Shown here: piece after piece, positions 23,873 through 31,906 of the stretch
Numbering within the stretch: position 1 is the first letter of the stretch
How the letters are laid out: each line of letters begins with the position of its first letter
NCBI GenBank assembly: GCA_016927965.1
Contig: JAFGLP010000023.1
Location: 1-43,855, forward strand
From: Dehalococcoidia bacterium
GTDB lineage: Bacteria > Chloroflexota > Dehalococcoidia > GIF9 > UBA5629
Direction: 5' to 3'
Length of the DNA: 43,855 nt
Notes under the pieces: model-generated
Database searches by the model: none
The model's input: the letters and a program-made list of their open reading frames with translations, nothing else
Told to the model about the DNA's origin: nothing
Position numbers and translations under genes: made by a program

Positions 23873-25204
23873 ATGGAAAACCTGAACAGGAAAAAACACC
23901 AGGAAAAGATGAGGACCGCCGAAGAAGTAGCCGGGATGATTAAATCCGGCGATGAAATATTCTTTGCCGAGTTTGTGCTCAGGCCTGAAGCGCTGGATGA
24001 CGCCCTTGCCGCACGCGTTGATGAACTTGAGAACGTGAGGATCGATGGGGTATGCCTTACCAGGGTACCCAAAGTCATCGAGGCTGATCCGCGGCGGAAG
24101 CACTTTATATATGATGACTGGCACTTCTCCAAGGCCAGCCGGGAGCTTTACAGGAAGGGGCTTTGCAGCTATATCCCCTTTATGTATTACCAGGGGCCCC
24201 GTGTGATTCGGAAGTACAGGGACTATGATTACGTGTTTGTAAACGCCCGGCCTATGGACAGGCAGGGTTTTTTCAATTTTGGCATGTGCAACTCCGTCAC
24301 GTCGGCAGCTATTACCAAAGCTAAAAAGATCGTTGTCGAGGTGAATGAAAACATGCCTCACTGCCTGGGAGGAAACCAGGAGTCCGTCCATGTATCGCGT
24401 GTCGACTATATTGTGCAGGGCCGCAACCAACCTCTCCTGGAGGTGCCTCCTGCCGCACCCTCGGAAATTGATATCCAGATTGCCCGCCACATCATGAACG
24501 AGATAGAGGACGGTGCCTGTCTGCAGCTTGGTATCGGCGGCCTGCCCAATGTCATAGGCTCCATGATTGTACAGAGCGATCTGAATGACCTGGGTATCCA
24601 CACGGAAATGCTGGTGGATTCGATGGTGGACCTGTATGTTGCCGGCAAGATCACAGGTAATGAGAAAACATTCGACCGTTTCAAGATGGTATACACGTTT
24701 GCCATGGGCACGAAGAAACTCTATGAATTTCTCCATCACAACCCTGCCTGCGCTTCTTATCCTGTGAACTATACCAATGATCCACGCGTGATTGCCTCCA
24801 ACAGTAAAGTGGTTGCCATCAACAACGCCGTTGAGGTCGATCTGTTCAGCCAGGTGTGCTCGGAGTCTTCCGGGATAGAGCAGATTTCCGGTACAGGCGG
24901 ACAGCTTGACTTTATTCTGGGCGCATTCAATTCGAAAGGCGGTAAAGGGATCATCGGCCTCAGTTCGACCTACATGGATAAAAAGGGAGTTGTCCATTCC
25001 CGGATTGTCCCTACGCTCCGGCCGGGCTCTATAGTGACTGTACCCCGATCCTGTGTGCAATATGTTGCAACGGAATTCGGCATTGTGCAGCTCAAGGGCA
25101 AATCGACCTGGCAGCGGGCGGAGGCGCTGATCGGGATTGCCCACCCCACATTCAGGGAGGAACTGATGAAACAGGCCCGCGAGATGAAAATCTGGCTTGA
25201 TTAA
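23873..25204 (+). CDS. Acetyl-CoA hydrolase/transferase family CoA-transferase
   Basis: A 443-residue class I CoA-transferase related to 4-hydroxybutyrate or butyrate:acetate CoA-transferases, which are about 430-450 residues long. Motifs: GVCLTRVPKV, LQLGIGGLPNVIG, and NNAVEVDLFSQVCSES, in which Glu321 is the expected acyl-glutamyl nucleophile; then SGTGGQLDFILGAFNSKGGK. It moves CoA between acyl-CoA and a free acid, conserving the thioester. GGAGG lies before the ATG. The downstream ferredoxin and flavoprotein point to fermentative or syntrophic acid metabolism. A long antisense frame over the gene is judged a shadow. Confidence 0.9.
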   Translation: MENLNRKKHQEKMRTAEEVAGMIKSGDEIFFAEFVLRPEALDDALAARVDELENVRIDGVCLTRVPKVIEADPRRKHFIYDDWHFSKASRELYRKGLCSYIPFMYYQGPRVIRKYRDYDYVFVNARPMDRQGFFNFGMCNSVTSAAITKAKKIVVEVNENMPHCLGGNQESVHVSRVDYIVQGRNQPLLEVPPAAPSEIDIQIARHIMNEIEDGACLQLGIGGLPNVIGSMIVQSDLNDLGIHTEMLVDSMVDLYVAGKITGNEKTFDRFKMVYTFAMGTKKLYEFLHHNPACASYPVNYTNDPRVIASNSKVVAINNAVEVDLFSQVCSESSGIEQISGTGGQLDFILGAFNSKGGKGIIGLSSTYMDKKGVVHSRIVPTLRPGSIVTVPRSCVQYVATEFGIVQLKGKSTWQRAEALIGIAHPTFREELMKQAREMKIWLD

Positions 25205-25209
25205 AGCTT

Positions 25210-25238
25210 TTGACATAAGTTGTATCTATTGATACGAT
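25210..25238 (+). promoter_or_regulatory. Promoter with overlapping palindrome before the ferredoxin gene
   Basis: TTGACA (25210-25215), 17-base spacer, TACGAT (25233-25238). An inverted repeat TGTATC (25221-25226) / GATACA (25236-25241) and a nested GTATC/GATAC with a 4-base loop cover the spacer and -10, as an operator would. This lets the ferredoxin/flavoprotein pair be expressed apart from the CoA-transferase. Confidence 0.5.
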
Positions 25239-25284
25239 ACACTGAATGATAGCTACAACTTCAGACAGCGATTGACGTAAACAT

Positions 25285-25554
25285 ATGGTGAGAAAATCAG
25301 AGAGATTTCCTGGCGTGGAATGGGTTGATAATACGGGGAATTTTGTAAAGGTTGATGAGAAGAAATGCACGGGTTGCGGCAATTGCCTGAAAATATGCCT
25401 GGGACGCTGTTTTGAAATACATGAAAAACTGGCTAGGATCGTAAGCCTGGATGAGTGCATGGAATGTGCTTCATGCTGGTATGTATGCAGTGAGGGAGCG
25501 ATAGATTTTGCCTGGCCGCCAGGCGGGACCGGGTACAGGAGTGAGTGGGGGTAG
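25285..25554 (+). CDS. Two-cluster ferredoxin, FixX-like
   Basis: An 89-residue protein with two CxxCxxCxxxC motifs, CTGCGNCLKIC and CMECASCWYVC, for two [4Fe-4S] clusters. The Pro that usually follows the last Cys is absent in both (Leu and Ser instead). The N-terminal WVDNTGNFVKVDEKKC and the end GAIDFAWPPGGTGY resemble FixX-type and similar small ferredoxins that serve flavoprotein dehydrogenases. Its end overlaps the next gene by up to 47 bases, suggesting coupled translation with that FAD protein, the probable electron partner. The ribosome site before the ATG is weak. Confidence 0.88.
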   Translation: MVRKSERFPGVEWVDNTGNFVKVDEKKCTGCGNCLKICLGRCFEIHEKLARIVSLDECMECASCWYVCSEGAIDFAWPPGGTGYRSEWG

Positions 25555-27202
25555 CGTTATTCAGCAGGCATACGACGTTGTAGTTGTGGGAGCGGGCTTT
25601 GCCGGTCCGGTAGCAGCCCAAAAATGCGCTGAGGCGGGTTTGAAAACGCTGCTGCTGGAGAGATCGGAGAATCCAGGGGAAAAGGTTATCTCAGGTCTGA
25701 CTATCCCGATTTACGGTTTTTTATTCGGCCCTACTTTTATCAGGGACGGCAACCCGCCTATCGAGAGGCCGGCCGACGGGATACGCAACTATGTCATTTA
25801 CGATATAAAAACGGAAGATATCGATATTGTTGAGCTGAGGATACCCCGGCCTCTCTCGCCGGTGCTGGCTTTTGGCTACAATGCCTATTGCAAGCCGTTT
25901 ATCGTCTGGGAAGTAGAAAAAGCGGTGGAAAGCGGGGTTGATTTGAGGACATCCACTACTGTGGTTGATGTTATAAAAGAGAACGGGTGCATCAAAGGCA
26001 TTCTGACGGAACGGGGCGAGAGAATTATGGCGGGGGTGGTGCTGGATTGCGAGGGGTCACAGGGCATACTGGCCGTGAAAGCCGGGGTAAGGAAGAAATA
26101 CCCGCCTGAAGTGATCTCGCTGGCCGATACTTATGACTATGAATGCCCGAAGGAGATCATCGACAGGGTCTTCGGGCATACCATGAGGTTTTGCTGGGGA
26201 TTTGATGAGCAGTGCATAGCTCCCCCGCTGGGGCATGGCAACGGCCTGATGAGCTGGCCTTATAAAAACAGCATACACTGGATGCAGGACCAGTGCCTGG
26301 CGATGGAGAATAATGGCAGTGTGCCGAACCTGAAGAAGTTATTTGACGAGTACCACGATAACATGACTTCTCAATTGCCCTGGTGGAGGGATGAGATTGC
26401 TCCCAGTGCTAAATTGAGGGCAAGGATGTGGGAGGGTTTTGAGATATATGTGGGGCTGGATGAAAAGCTGAGGAACATGCCTAATGTCACGGACGGCATG
26501 ATACTGGTGGGGGATGTGGCCGGCATTGAGAGCACGGGACTGTGCGACGGCGTGCCGGCTGCCTGGTTCTCTGCCGATATTGCGGCAGATGTGGCTATCC
26601 AGGCGCTCAAAGCTAACGATACCTCCGCTGCATTCCTGAGAAGGTATACTAAAAGAATTAAAGCCCACCCTATAATACAATGGACGATCTCCTGCCGCGG
26701 CAGGTGGGACCTGCGGAAAGCACAGGAAAGTCATAACTGGAAGGAGTTGAAGGACGGGATAAATTACCAGTTCGGTCCTGGCCTGCTGACCCATGCCGCC
26801 TCTCCCCTGACGAGGTGTATTTTGCAGTCAGCAAGGAAGGACCCGCTCATATTGAAAAAATGGGCCAGGATGTTCTTAAGATACTACTACAATTGGGAAC
26901 ATGACCGGTGGGGACAGGAAAAACTTGCAGGTGGGGCCAAAGCAAGAGGATCCATTGGAATACTGCTGATGCTTTTGGACTTTCTGGTCATAATATTCAG
27001 TCCATTAACTTGGCTCATAGCTTGGCTGATGGGGCCTTTAGCAGGCGCGGCCAACCCGGTGACCAGAGTGCTGCTGCCGGTCATCGAGCTGATATTAAGC
27101 GCCTGGACGAAAACGGAGCCTTCTTTCAGATCATTAACAAAGCGGGTCACCAACTCCGTCAGCAAATCCAACCCCTGTATATTTAATAATGTGTGGAAAT
27201 AA
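25508..27202 (+). CDS. FixC/geranylgeranyl-reductase-like FAD-dependent oxidoreductase
   Basis: A 564-residue flavoprotein. The FAD-binding loop is YDVVVVGAGFAGPVAAQKC with ERSENPGEK after it; a second FAD motif is MILVGDVAGIESTGLCDGVP. These fit the FixC / ETF-quinone oxidoreductase-like or geranylgeranyl reductase superfamily. Such proteins exchange electrons among a ferredoxin, FAD and either a quinone or a prenyl substrate. The C-terminal 100 residues add two hydrophobic stretches (IGILLMLLDFLVIIFSPLTW and AANPVTRVLLPVIELILSAW), possibly for membrane association. The start is unclear: TTG at 25508 has GAGGGAG upstream; GTG at 25541 is an alternative. No fixAB (ETF) genes are adjacent. Confidence 0.85.
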   Translation: MPGRQAGPGTGVSGGSVIQQAYDVVVVGAGFAGPVAAQKCAEAGLKTLLLERSENPGEKVISGLTIPIYGFLFGPTFIRDGNPPIERPADGIRNYVIYDIKTEDIDIVELRIPRPLSPVLAFGYNAYCKPFIVWEVEKAVESGVDLRTSTTVVDVIKENGCIKGILTERGERIMAGVVLDCEGSQGILAVKAGVRKKYPPEVISLADTYDYECPKEIIDRVFGHTMRFCWGFDEQCIAPPLGHGNGLMSWPYKNSIHWMQDQCLAMENNGSVPNLKKLFDEYHDNMTSQLPWWRDEIAPSAKLRARMWEGFEIYVGLDEKLRNMPNVTDGMILVGDVAGIESTGLCDGVPAAWFSADIAADVAIQALKANDTSAAFLRRYTKRIKAHPIIQWTISCRGRWDLRKAQESHNWKELKDGINYQFGPGLLTHAASPLTRCILQSARKDPLILKKWARMFLRYYYNWEHDRWGQEKLAGGAKARGSIGILLMLLDFLVIIFSPLTWLIAWLMGPLAGAANPVTRVLLPVIELILSAWTKTEPSFRSLTKRVTNSVSKSNPCIFNNVWK

Positions 27203-27262
27203 GGAGATGTGAGGTTTCGCGCGATAACGAGGTCTTAAATTAGCATATAATGCCGTTCAGTG

Positions 27263-27820
27263 TCAGCGCTCAATACCGTCACGGGCGTTTACTCCCTGTG
27301 CATAGTAGTGTTTAATCTCGGACATCTCCGTAACCAGGTCGGCGGCATCAATAAGTTCCTCAGGAGCATATCTCCCGGTCAGTATTACCTCGACATTATC
27401 CGGTTTGGTCCTGACGATCTCCAGCATATCATCAAGGGAAACGAGGTGAAAATAATGCGCTGTAATAATCTCATCGAAGACAACGATATCATAGCTGCCT
27501 TTAAGCATGGCCCGGCGTGCTTTCGCCAGGCCCTTCTGGGCCATGTCTACATCCTCCTGTTCGGGAGGATTCTTAACGTGTATAAAGCCTTTTTTCCCGT
27601 ATTGCTCGATAGTAATATAAGGCTTGACCAGTCTGGCTGCATTCAGCTCGCCGTATTGCAGTCCCTTCATAAATTGCCCGATGTATGTTTTTAAACCACG
27701 GCCCATAGCCCTGAAAGCCAGTCCTAGGGCAGCCGTGGTTTTACCCTTGCAGTTACCGGTGTATACCTGCACGTAGCCTTTCCCAATAGGGTGTAATGCG
27801 CCGCATGCCTTATCTGTCAT
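27263..27820 (-). CDS. cobO: Corrinoid adenosyltransferase, CobA/CobO type
   Basis: A 185-residue enzyme that adenosylates cob(I)alamin or cob(I)yrinic acid diamide from ATP. It has the P-loop TGNCKGKTTAALGLAFRAMG, FMKGLQYGE, VVFDEI and VILTGRYAPEELIDAADLVT, all signatures of the CobA/CobO/BtuR family, and has the usual length. Corrinoid cofactors are central to Chloroflexota of the Dehalococcoidia, so the gene fits the inferred host. No other cobalamin gene and no cobalamin riboswitch are seen nearby. It lies 27 bases downstream of the lipoprotein gene on the same strand, perhaps by read-through. The ribosome site is weak. Confidence 0.94.
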   Translation of the reverse strand: MTDKACGALHPIGKGYVQVYTGNCKGKTTAALGLAFRAMGRGLKTYIGQFMKGLQYGELNAARLVKPYITIEQYGKKGFIHVKNPPEQEDVDMAQKGLAKARRAMLKGSYDIVVFDEIITAHYFHLVSLDDMLEIVRTKPDNVEVILTGRYAPEELIDAADLVTEMSEIKHYYAQGVNARDGIER

Positions 27821-27847
27821 AAGCTTTTTTTAGTGATATCTGAACGA

Positions 27848-29023
27848 TTAAGGCGTTGTATATTTGATGATCAATTTTGCATCGTCGAAGCAGAACATAT
27901 CACTCGTGCTGTCCCAGTTGGTTGAAGTGAAAAATTGTATCCTGAATTGGCAGCGCGGCTGGCCTGATTGGACCAAATTTTGCAGCGCTTTCTCACCTGT
28001 GGATGCAATGCTTACATCCACATGCCAGGGGGAAGAAGGATAGCTGGTGATATTCCCCCCGCTGGCCAGCGTGCCCGGCCTGTTGTAGGCCATCGTATCG
28101 AGGTTGGATGAATCTCCGTACTGGTAGAAGTATACTTCGATGGCGCCCATGTTACCCCACATTGTGCTTGAGTAGGTGGGATTGCCAGTCTGAGTATAGC
28201 TGCTTAAATCCAAAACAGCCTCATGAATCACGGCGTTTGACGGGACCCCTGAGATATTGAAGCTAAGAAAGGCACGGCTGGCCAGGTTAAGCGTCGTGTC
28301 ACCTATACAGGCTGTATCCTGTAAAGTATAAACCATATTATTTTTTACCAGTGCGCCTGATTCTCCGGGTATTGAGGAGAGTACGATAACCTGTTCGGAG
28401 GTTGATTGACCCCCAACCGGTGTGTTGACGTACACAGTTAGCTGATGCCTGGCAATGCCGTAGGAGTTGGATGCAGTGAGCACATAGTCAGTGGTCGCAT
28501 AGGGGTAAACCGTTTGATTGCCCTCAGGGCTGACCGCCCCTACCGGGTCCAGAGCTGCCGCGGTGGCTTCAGAGGTTGTCCAGTATAAGGTTACAGCCTC
28601 TCCTGCACTGACGTAAGTTTTGTCTGCATAGAATGTAAGGATGGTAGGGGGCAGCATCTGTGTCTGCGTTTGTGTCTGCGCTGGGGTATTGACGATTACC
28701 TGCGTCCTGGCGGTGGAGCTGCCGGAAGAATTTGAGGCAGTGAGGGTATACTGAGTGGTGCTGCCTGGCGACACTGTTATATTTCCTTTCATGGCAACAT
28801 TGCCAACATTATTATCGATATATACTTTAGTTGCTCCTGTTACCGACCAGCTTAAAGTGCTGTGCTCGCCGGCCGTGATGACAGTGGGAGAAGATTCAAA
28901 GGACTGCACTACAGGCATAAAGCTGATGGTAGGTATTTCCCCGGGTATATAAATGCATCCTGTTAAGGGGACTGCCGTCAAAGCTATTAAAATAAGTAAT
29001 GCTATTCCGCTGCGTATCCTCAT
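27848..29023 (-). CDS. Lipoprotein with two Ig-like domains and a C-terminal beta domain
   Basis: A 391-residue exported protein. The signal peptide ends in the lipobox PLTGC, so Cys22 or near it should be lipidated. Two repeats of about 80 residues follow, each with a TLSWSVTGATKVYID-like or TLYWTTSEATAAALDPVGAV core and a TQYTLTASNSSG-like strand. They are separated by a QTQTQTQ linker like that in the tail of the DUF5667 protein. Residues about 215-391 form a domain with AFLSFNISGVPSNAVIHEAV and end in FCFDDAKLIIKY, resembling DNRLRE-type or carbohydrate-binding-module-like stalk domains. The role is probably in the cell envelope. GGAGG precedes the ATG. Confidence 0.85.
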   Translation of the reverse strand: MRIRSGIALLILIALTAVPLTGCIYIPGEIPTISFMPVVQSFESSPTVITAGEHSTLSWSVTGATKVYIDNNVGNVAMKGNITVSPGSTTQYTLTASNSSGSSTARTQVIVNTPAQTQTQTQMLPPTILTFYADKTYVSAGEAVTLYWTTSEATAAALDPVGAVSPEGNQTVYPYATTDYVLTASNSYGIARHQLTVYVNTPVGGQSTSEQVIVLSSIPGESGALVKNNMVYTLQDTACIGDTTLNLASRAFLSFNISGVPSNAVIHEAVLDLSSYTQTGNPTYSSTMWGNMGAIEVYFYQYGDSSNLDTMAYNRPGTLASGGNITSYPSSPWHVDVSIASTGEKALQNLVQSGQPRCQFRIQFFTSTNWDSTSDMFCFDDAKLIIKYTTP

Positions 29024-29101
29024 TTTGCACCTCCAGCTTAATTATACGCTACATATAATGTAACGAAAATTTAGGCGTTTTGTTTAAACGTAATAGATGA
29101 G

Positions 29102-30199
29102 TTATACCTGCCCGGATGACCTGCTGATGGACGTACCGCCAGGCTTTTTAAGCAGATGCTGTTCGAAGAAAGCGAGCTGGTCTTCAATTGCCTTATCCAG
29201 ATTATCTCCCAGGTAGATATCAAAATGGTCTATCGGATAATGGACCACCCGGATCATCTGCCCGAGCTTTTCTTCAGCTCTTTTAACCACAGCCAGCGGG
29301 TTGGTAATATCCCGGTCACATATCTGGAGCAGCACCGGGCAATGTATTTTATCCATTTGATTGATGGGCCTGTATTTATCCATGCGTATAGCAATGCGAG
29401 CGCATGATTCGTTAATATAATCATCCGGCGCCAGTTCTTCGAAGGTTTTCCATGCATTCACGTCAGCCATTAAAGCTACCGTGCCCGGTTTTCCCACGAT
29501 GGGTATTTTATGGGGCGACAGACCGAGCCATGACCTCACCAGGTCGCGCTGGGCGTGCCCGGCCATCCTGAACACATGTTTCAGCCCTATATGGTCACGT
29601 TGCTCTTCGGCTGCTGCAAGACCATCGAGCAGCGGGCACTGGGCTGAAACGCAGGCGATTCTATTGTCCCTTGCTGCGGTTACTATAACGTGCCCGCCGC
29701 TGAGAGAAGTACCCCAGAGGGCAATCATTGACGGATCGATCTCGTTGATACTCCGTGCATAGCTGACGGCGGCGGCATAATCTTCAAGCTGATGTGGGAT
29801 CCAGATCAACTGTCTGGGAGCGCCTTCGCTGTCACCCATGTACCTGTAGTCGAATGCCAGTACAGCTATCCCTGCCTGCTGAAAGCGGGCCGCATAGATT
29901 TCGAGGCCCATATTTTTTACCCCGCCCAGCCCGTGGGCCATGACAATACATGGTACCGGACTGGACTGTCCCTGCGGCATAAACAGCCACCCGTTCACTG
30001 TTGTTCCCCTTACCTGGAATGTAACCTCCTCCCGTTTTGCGGAGGTAGCAGCCTCATTCCGTCGCGGCCGGCCGGTTATTTCCTCCAGATACTGCCTGGG
30101 AACTGAAACTCCCGGGTACAAGGCTACGAACATCAACTCTATGATGAATGCTGCGATAATAACGGCCAGTAATATCCCGATACCTATAAGAACAACCAT
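29102..30199 (-). CDS. Membrane-anchored alpha/beta hydrolase
   Basis: A 365-residue protein. Residues 1-30 contain an uncleaved-looking membrane span (LIGIGILLAVIIAAFIIELM). The hydrolase domain shows the oxyanion segment VMAHGLGG, a DYRYMGDSEG strand, the nucleophile elbow WGTSLSGGH with Ser165, an acid in LQICDRDITNP, and the catalytic His in HYPIDHFDIYLGD. The family includes esterases and dienelactone-hydrolase-like enzymes, and the substrate is unknown. AAGGAG lies 11 bases before the ATG. It precedes the lipoprotein gene (27848) on the same strand with a 78-base gap. Confidence 0.87.
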   Translation of the reverse strand: MVVLIGIGILLAVIIAAFIIELMFVALYPGVSVPRQYLEEITGRPRRNEAATSAKREEVTFQVRGTTVNGWLFMPQGQSSPVPCIVMAHGLGGVKNMGLEIYAARFQQAGIAVLAFDYRYMGDSEGAPRQLIWIPHQLEDYAAAVSYARSINEIDPSMIALWGTSLSGGHVIVTAARDNRIACVSAQCPLLDGLAAAEEQRDHIGLKHVFRMAGHAQRDLVRSWLGLSPHKIPIVGKPGTVALMADVNAWKTFEELAPDDYINESCARIAIRMDKYRPINQMDKIHCPVLLQICDRDITNPLAVVKRAEEKLGQMIRVVHYPIDHFDIYLGDNLDKAIEDQLAFFEQHLLKKPGGTSISRSSGQV

Positions 30200-30371
30200 T
30201 TTATGGCAAGCTCCTTAATATCAGCTTTGTCCCTCTTATTGTATATATTTTGTTCTTTGAATGTGTTTATCAGATGGAAGCAATCAATGACAATGGTTAT
30301 TTTTGCAGGTCTCAACCGCATTGACTACCCTGTTGAGATTACTTAAAATTTGGATATGGGGGGTTGGATAA

Positions 30372-30578
30372 ATGAAGAAAAACGTCGGCACTTTAGACCG
30401 GACCATTAGGGTAATCCTCGGCATTATATTAATAGGCTTGGGTTTATATTTTCAGAATACATGGGGCTTGGTAGCTATGATTGTGCTTATCGTTTTGGGG
30501 CTTATTGCGCTTATAACAGGCATCATAGGATATTGCGGACTGTATTCGGTCTTTAAGATTTCCACAATAAAAAAATAA
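30372..30578 (+). CDS. DUF2892 (YgaP-type) small membrane protein
   Basis: A 68-residue protein starting MKKNVGTLDRTIRVILGIILIGLG, the N-terminal signature of DUF2892 proteins, with two membrane helices separated by FQNTWGL and a conserved GYCGLYSVF near the end. This is the membrane part that in YgaP is fused to a rhodanese domain; here it stands alone. GGGGGG precedes the ATG. The function of the solo domain is unknown. Confidence 0.88.
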   Translation: MKKNVGTLDRTIRVILGIILIGLGLYFQNTWGLVAMIVLIVLGLIALITGIIGYCGLYSVFKISTIKK

Positions 30579-30782
30579 CACACTGGCTTGATCTTGTGCT
30601 TGATTTTCATCATCCTATTTTAGTTCACTTAAAATTGAGCATGTTCTAATGGCTTTTATCAAGGCTGTTATCTTTTAGTAGAGTATAGCAGTGACGGCAT
30701 TGAACTGAATATAGGTCCATTTGCCTGGCATCTAATGTATTTATTGCTAAGCGGGTTTTAGTACTCCGCCGGGGGAAGTTGT

Positions 30783-31796
30783 TTGTTCAGGCGCATCGCT
30801 AATTTATGGCGCCCTGAGACATACCAGGGCGGTTACAGCATGAAGGCCCATTTTGAGGGCTGGTATTTCAAGCTGGTTGATAAGGCTGAGCACAATATTT
30901 ATGCCATCATACCTGGCGTCTCTTTCGATGAGCACGGAGGCCCGCACTGCTTCATACAGGTGCTCAACGGCAAAGACGCTGCCAGCCACTATTTCAGGTA
31001 TGATATTAACGGCTTCCGCTACTCGCAGCGTCGCTTTGAGATATGGGTGGGGCAGAGCTTTTTCAGCAGAGATAAAATCAGGCTGAGTATAAGCGGCGAA
31101 GGGCTGGAGATAAGCGGATCTCTCGATTTCTGTGAACCCAAACTCTGGCCTTCCACATTGATATCGCCGGGTGCCATGGGCTGGTACGCTTTCGTGCCTT
31201 TTATGGAATGTTATCATGGTGTTGTCAGCTTCGACCATGAGATAAACGGCAGCTTGAAGATCAATGGACGGGAGGTTGATTTTAGCGGGGGACGCGGATA
31301 TATCGAGAAAGACTGGGGGCGCTCCTTCCCTCACTATTATGCGTGGGCACAGTCCAACCATTTCTCAGAGAAGGGCACTTCCATCATGGTATCGATAGCT
31401 AATATACCCTGGCTGGGGAAGTCCTTCGACGGCTTCATAGTGGGGTTTTTGCATGGGAACCGGCTATACCGCTTCACAACATATAACGGGGCTAAATTAA
31501 TCGGGCTGAATGTGAAGCCGCGGTCTCTGGAGGCCGCTTTTCTATCAGGGGACTACCTTCTGGAGATAGAGGCGCACAAGTCCAGCGGTGCGACGCTGGC
31601 GGCGCCCAGTCTGGGTGCTATGAATGGGCGTGTTGCGGAGAGCATGACATCTAATGTGTGGGCAAGGCTCAGCAGGTCACATCGGGGCCACCGTGGCGTT
31701 ATCTTTGAGGAAAAAGGACGTCACGCCGGGCTTGAGATAGCCGGGGAGATCAGCAAATTTCCGAGCTTGAAAATGCCTTTGGATACCATGACTTGA
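30783..31796 (+). CDS. Tocopherol-cyclase-like protein
   Basis: A 337-residue protein of the tocopherol cyclase-like superfamily (related to CrtC/AttH-type lipocalin-like hydratases). Markers are FEGWYFKLVD near the N-terminus, PGAMGWYAFVPFMECYHGVV, and SGGRGYIEKDWGRSFPHYYA. Plant and cyanobacterial homologues cyclise tocopherol precursors; in bacteria and archaea without tocopherol the substrate is unknown, though a lipid or quinone is plausible. The start is TTG at 30783 with GGGGAAG upstream. It stands alone, with a 204-base gap upstream, 110 bases before the PSD-like gene. Confidence 0.88.
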   Translation: MFRRIANLWRPETYQGGYSMKAHFEGWYFKLVDKAEHNIYAIIPGVSFDEHGGPHCFIQVLNGKDAASHYFRYDINGFRYSQRRFEIWVGQSFFSRDKIRLSISGEGLEISGSLDFCEPKLWPSTLISPGAMGWYAFVPFMECYHGVVSFDHEINGSLKINGREVDFSGGRGYIEKDWGRSFPHYYAWAQSNHFSEKGTSIMVSIANIPWLGKSFDGFIVGFLHGNRLYRFTTYNGAKLIGLNVKPRSLEAAFLSGDYLLEIEAHKSSGATLAAPSLGAMNGRVAESMTSNVWARLSRSHRGHRGVIFEEKGRHAGLEIAGEISKFPSLKMPLDTMT

Positions 31797-31906
31797 GACG
31801 CTTCTTCGAAAAAACCAGGTGCTGTGTTAAACAGGCTCATTTGATTACAAGTTGCATGTACCCCTGGGGGCTGATGTAATATAATGAAACCTGGCGCAGT
31901 AAGATT

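Noticed and set aside
23858..25216. A 452-codon minus-strand open frame lying antisense to the CoA-transferase gene
   Set aside because: The plus strand carries a clear CoA-transferase with catalytic motifs and a ribosome site. The antisense translation has no recognisable domain and arises from codon bias.
27821..27847. A cobalamin riboswitch before cobO
   Set aside because: The gap is only 27 bases, too short, and no B12-box was seen in the preceding gene end.
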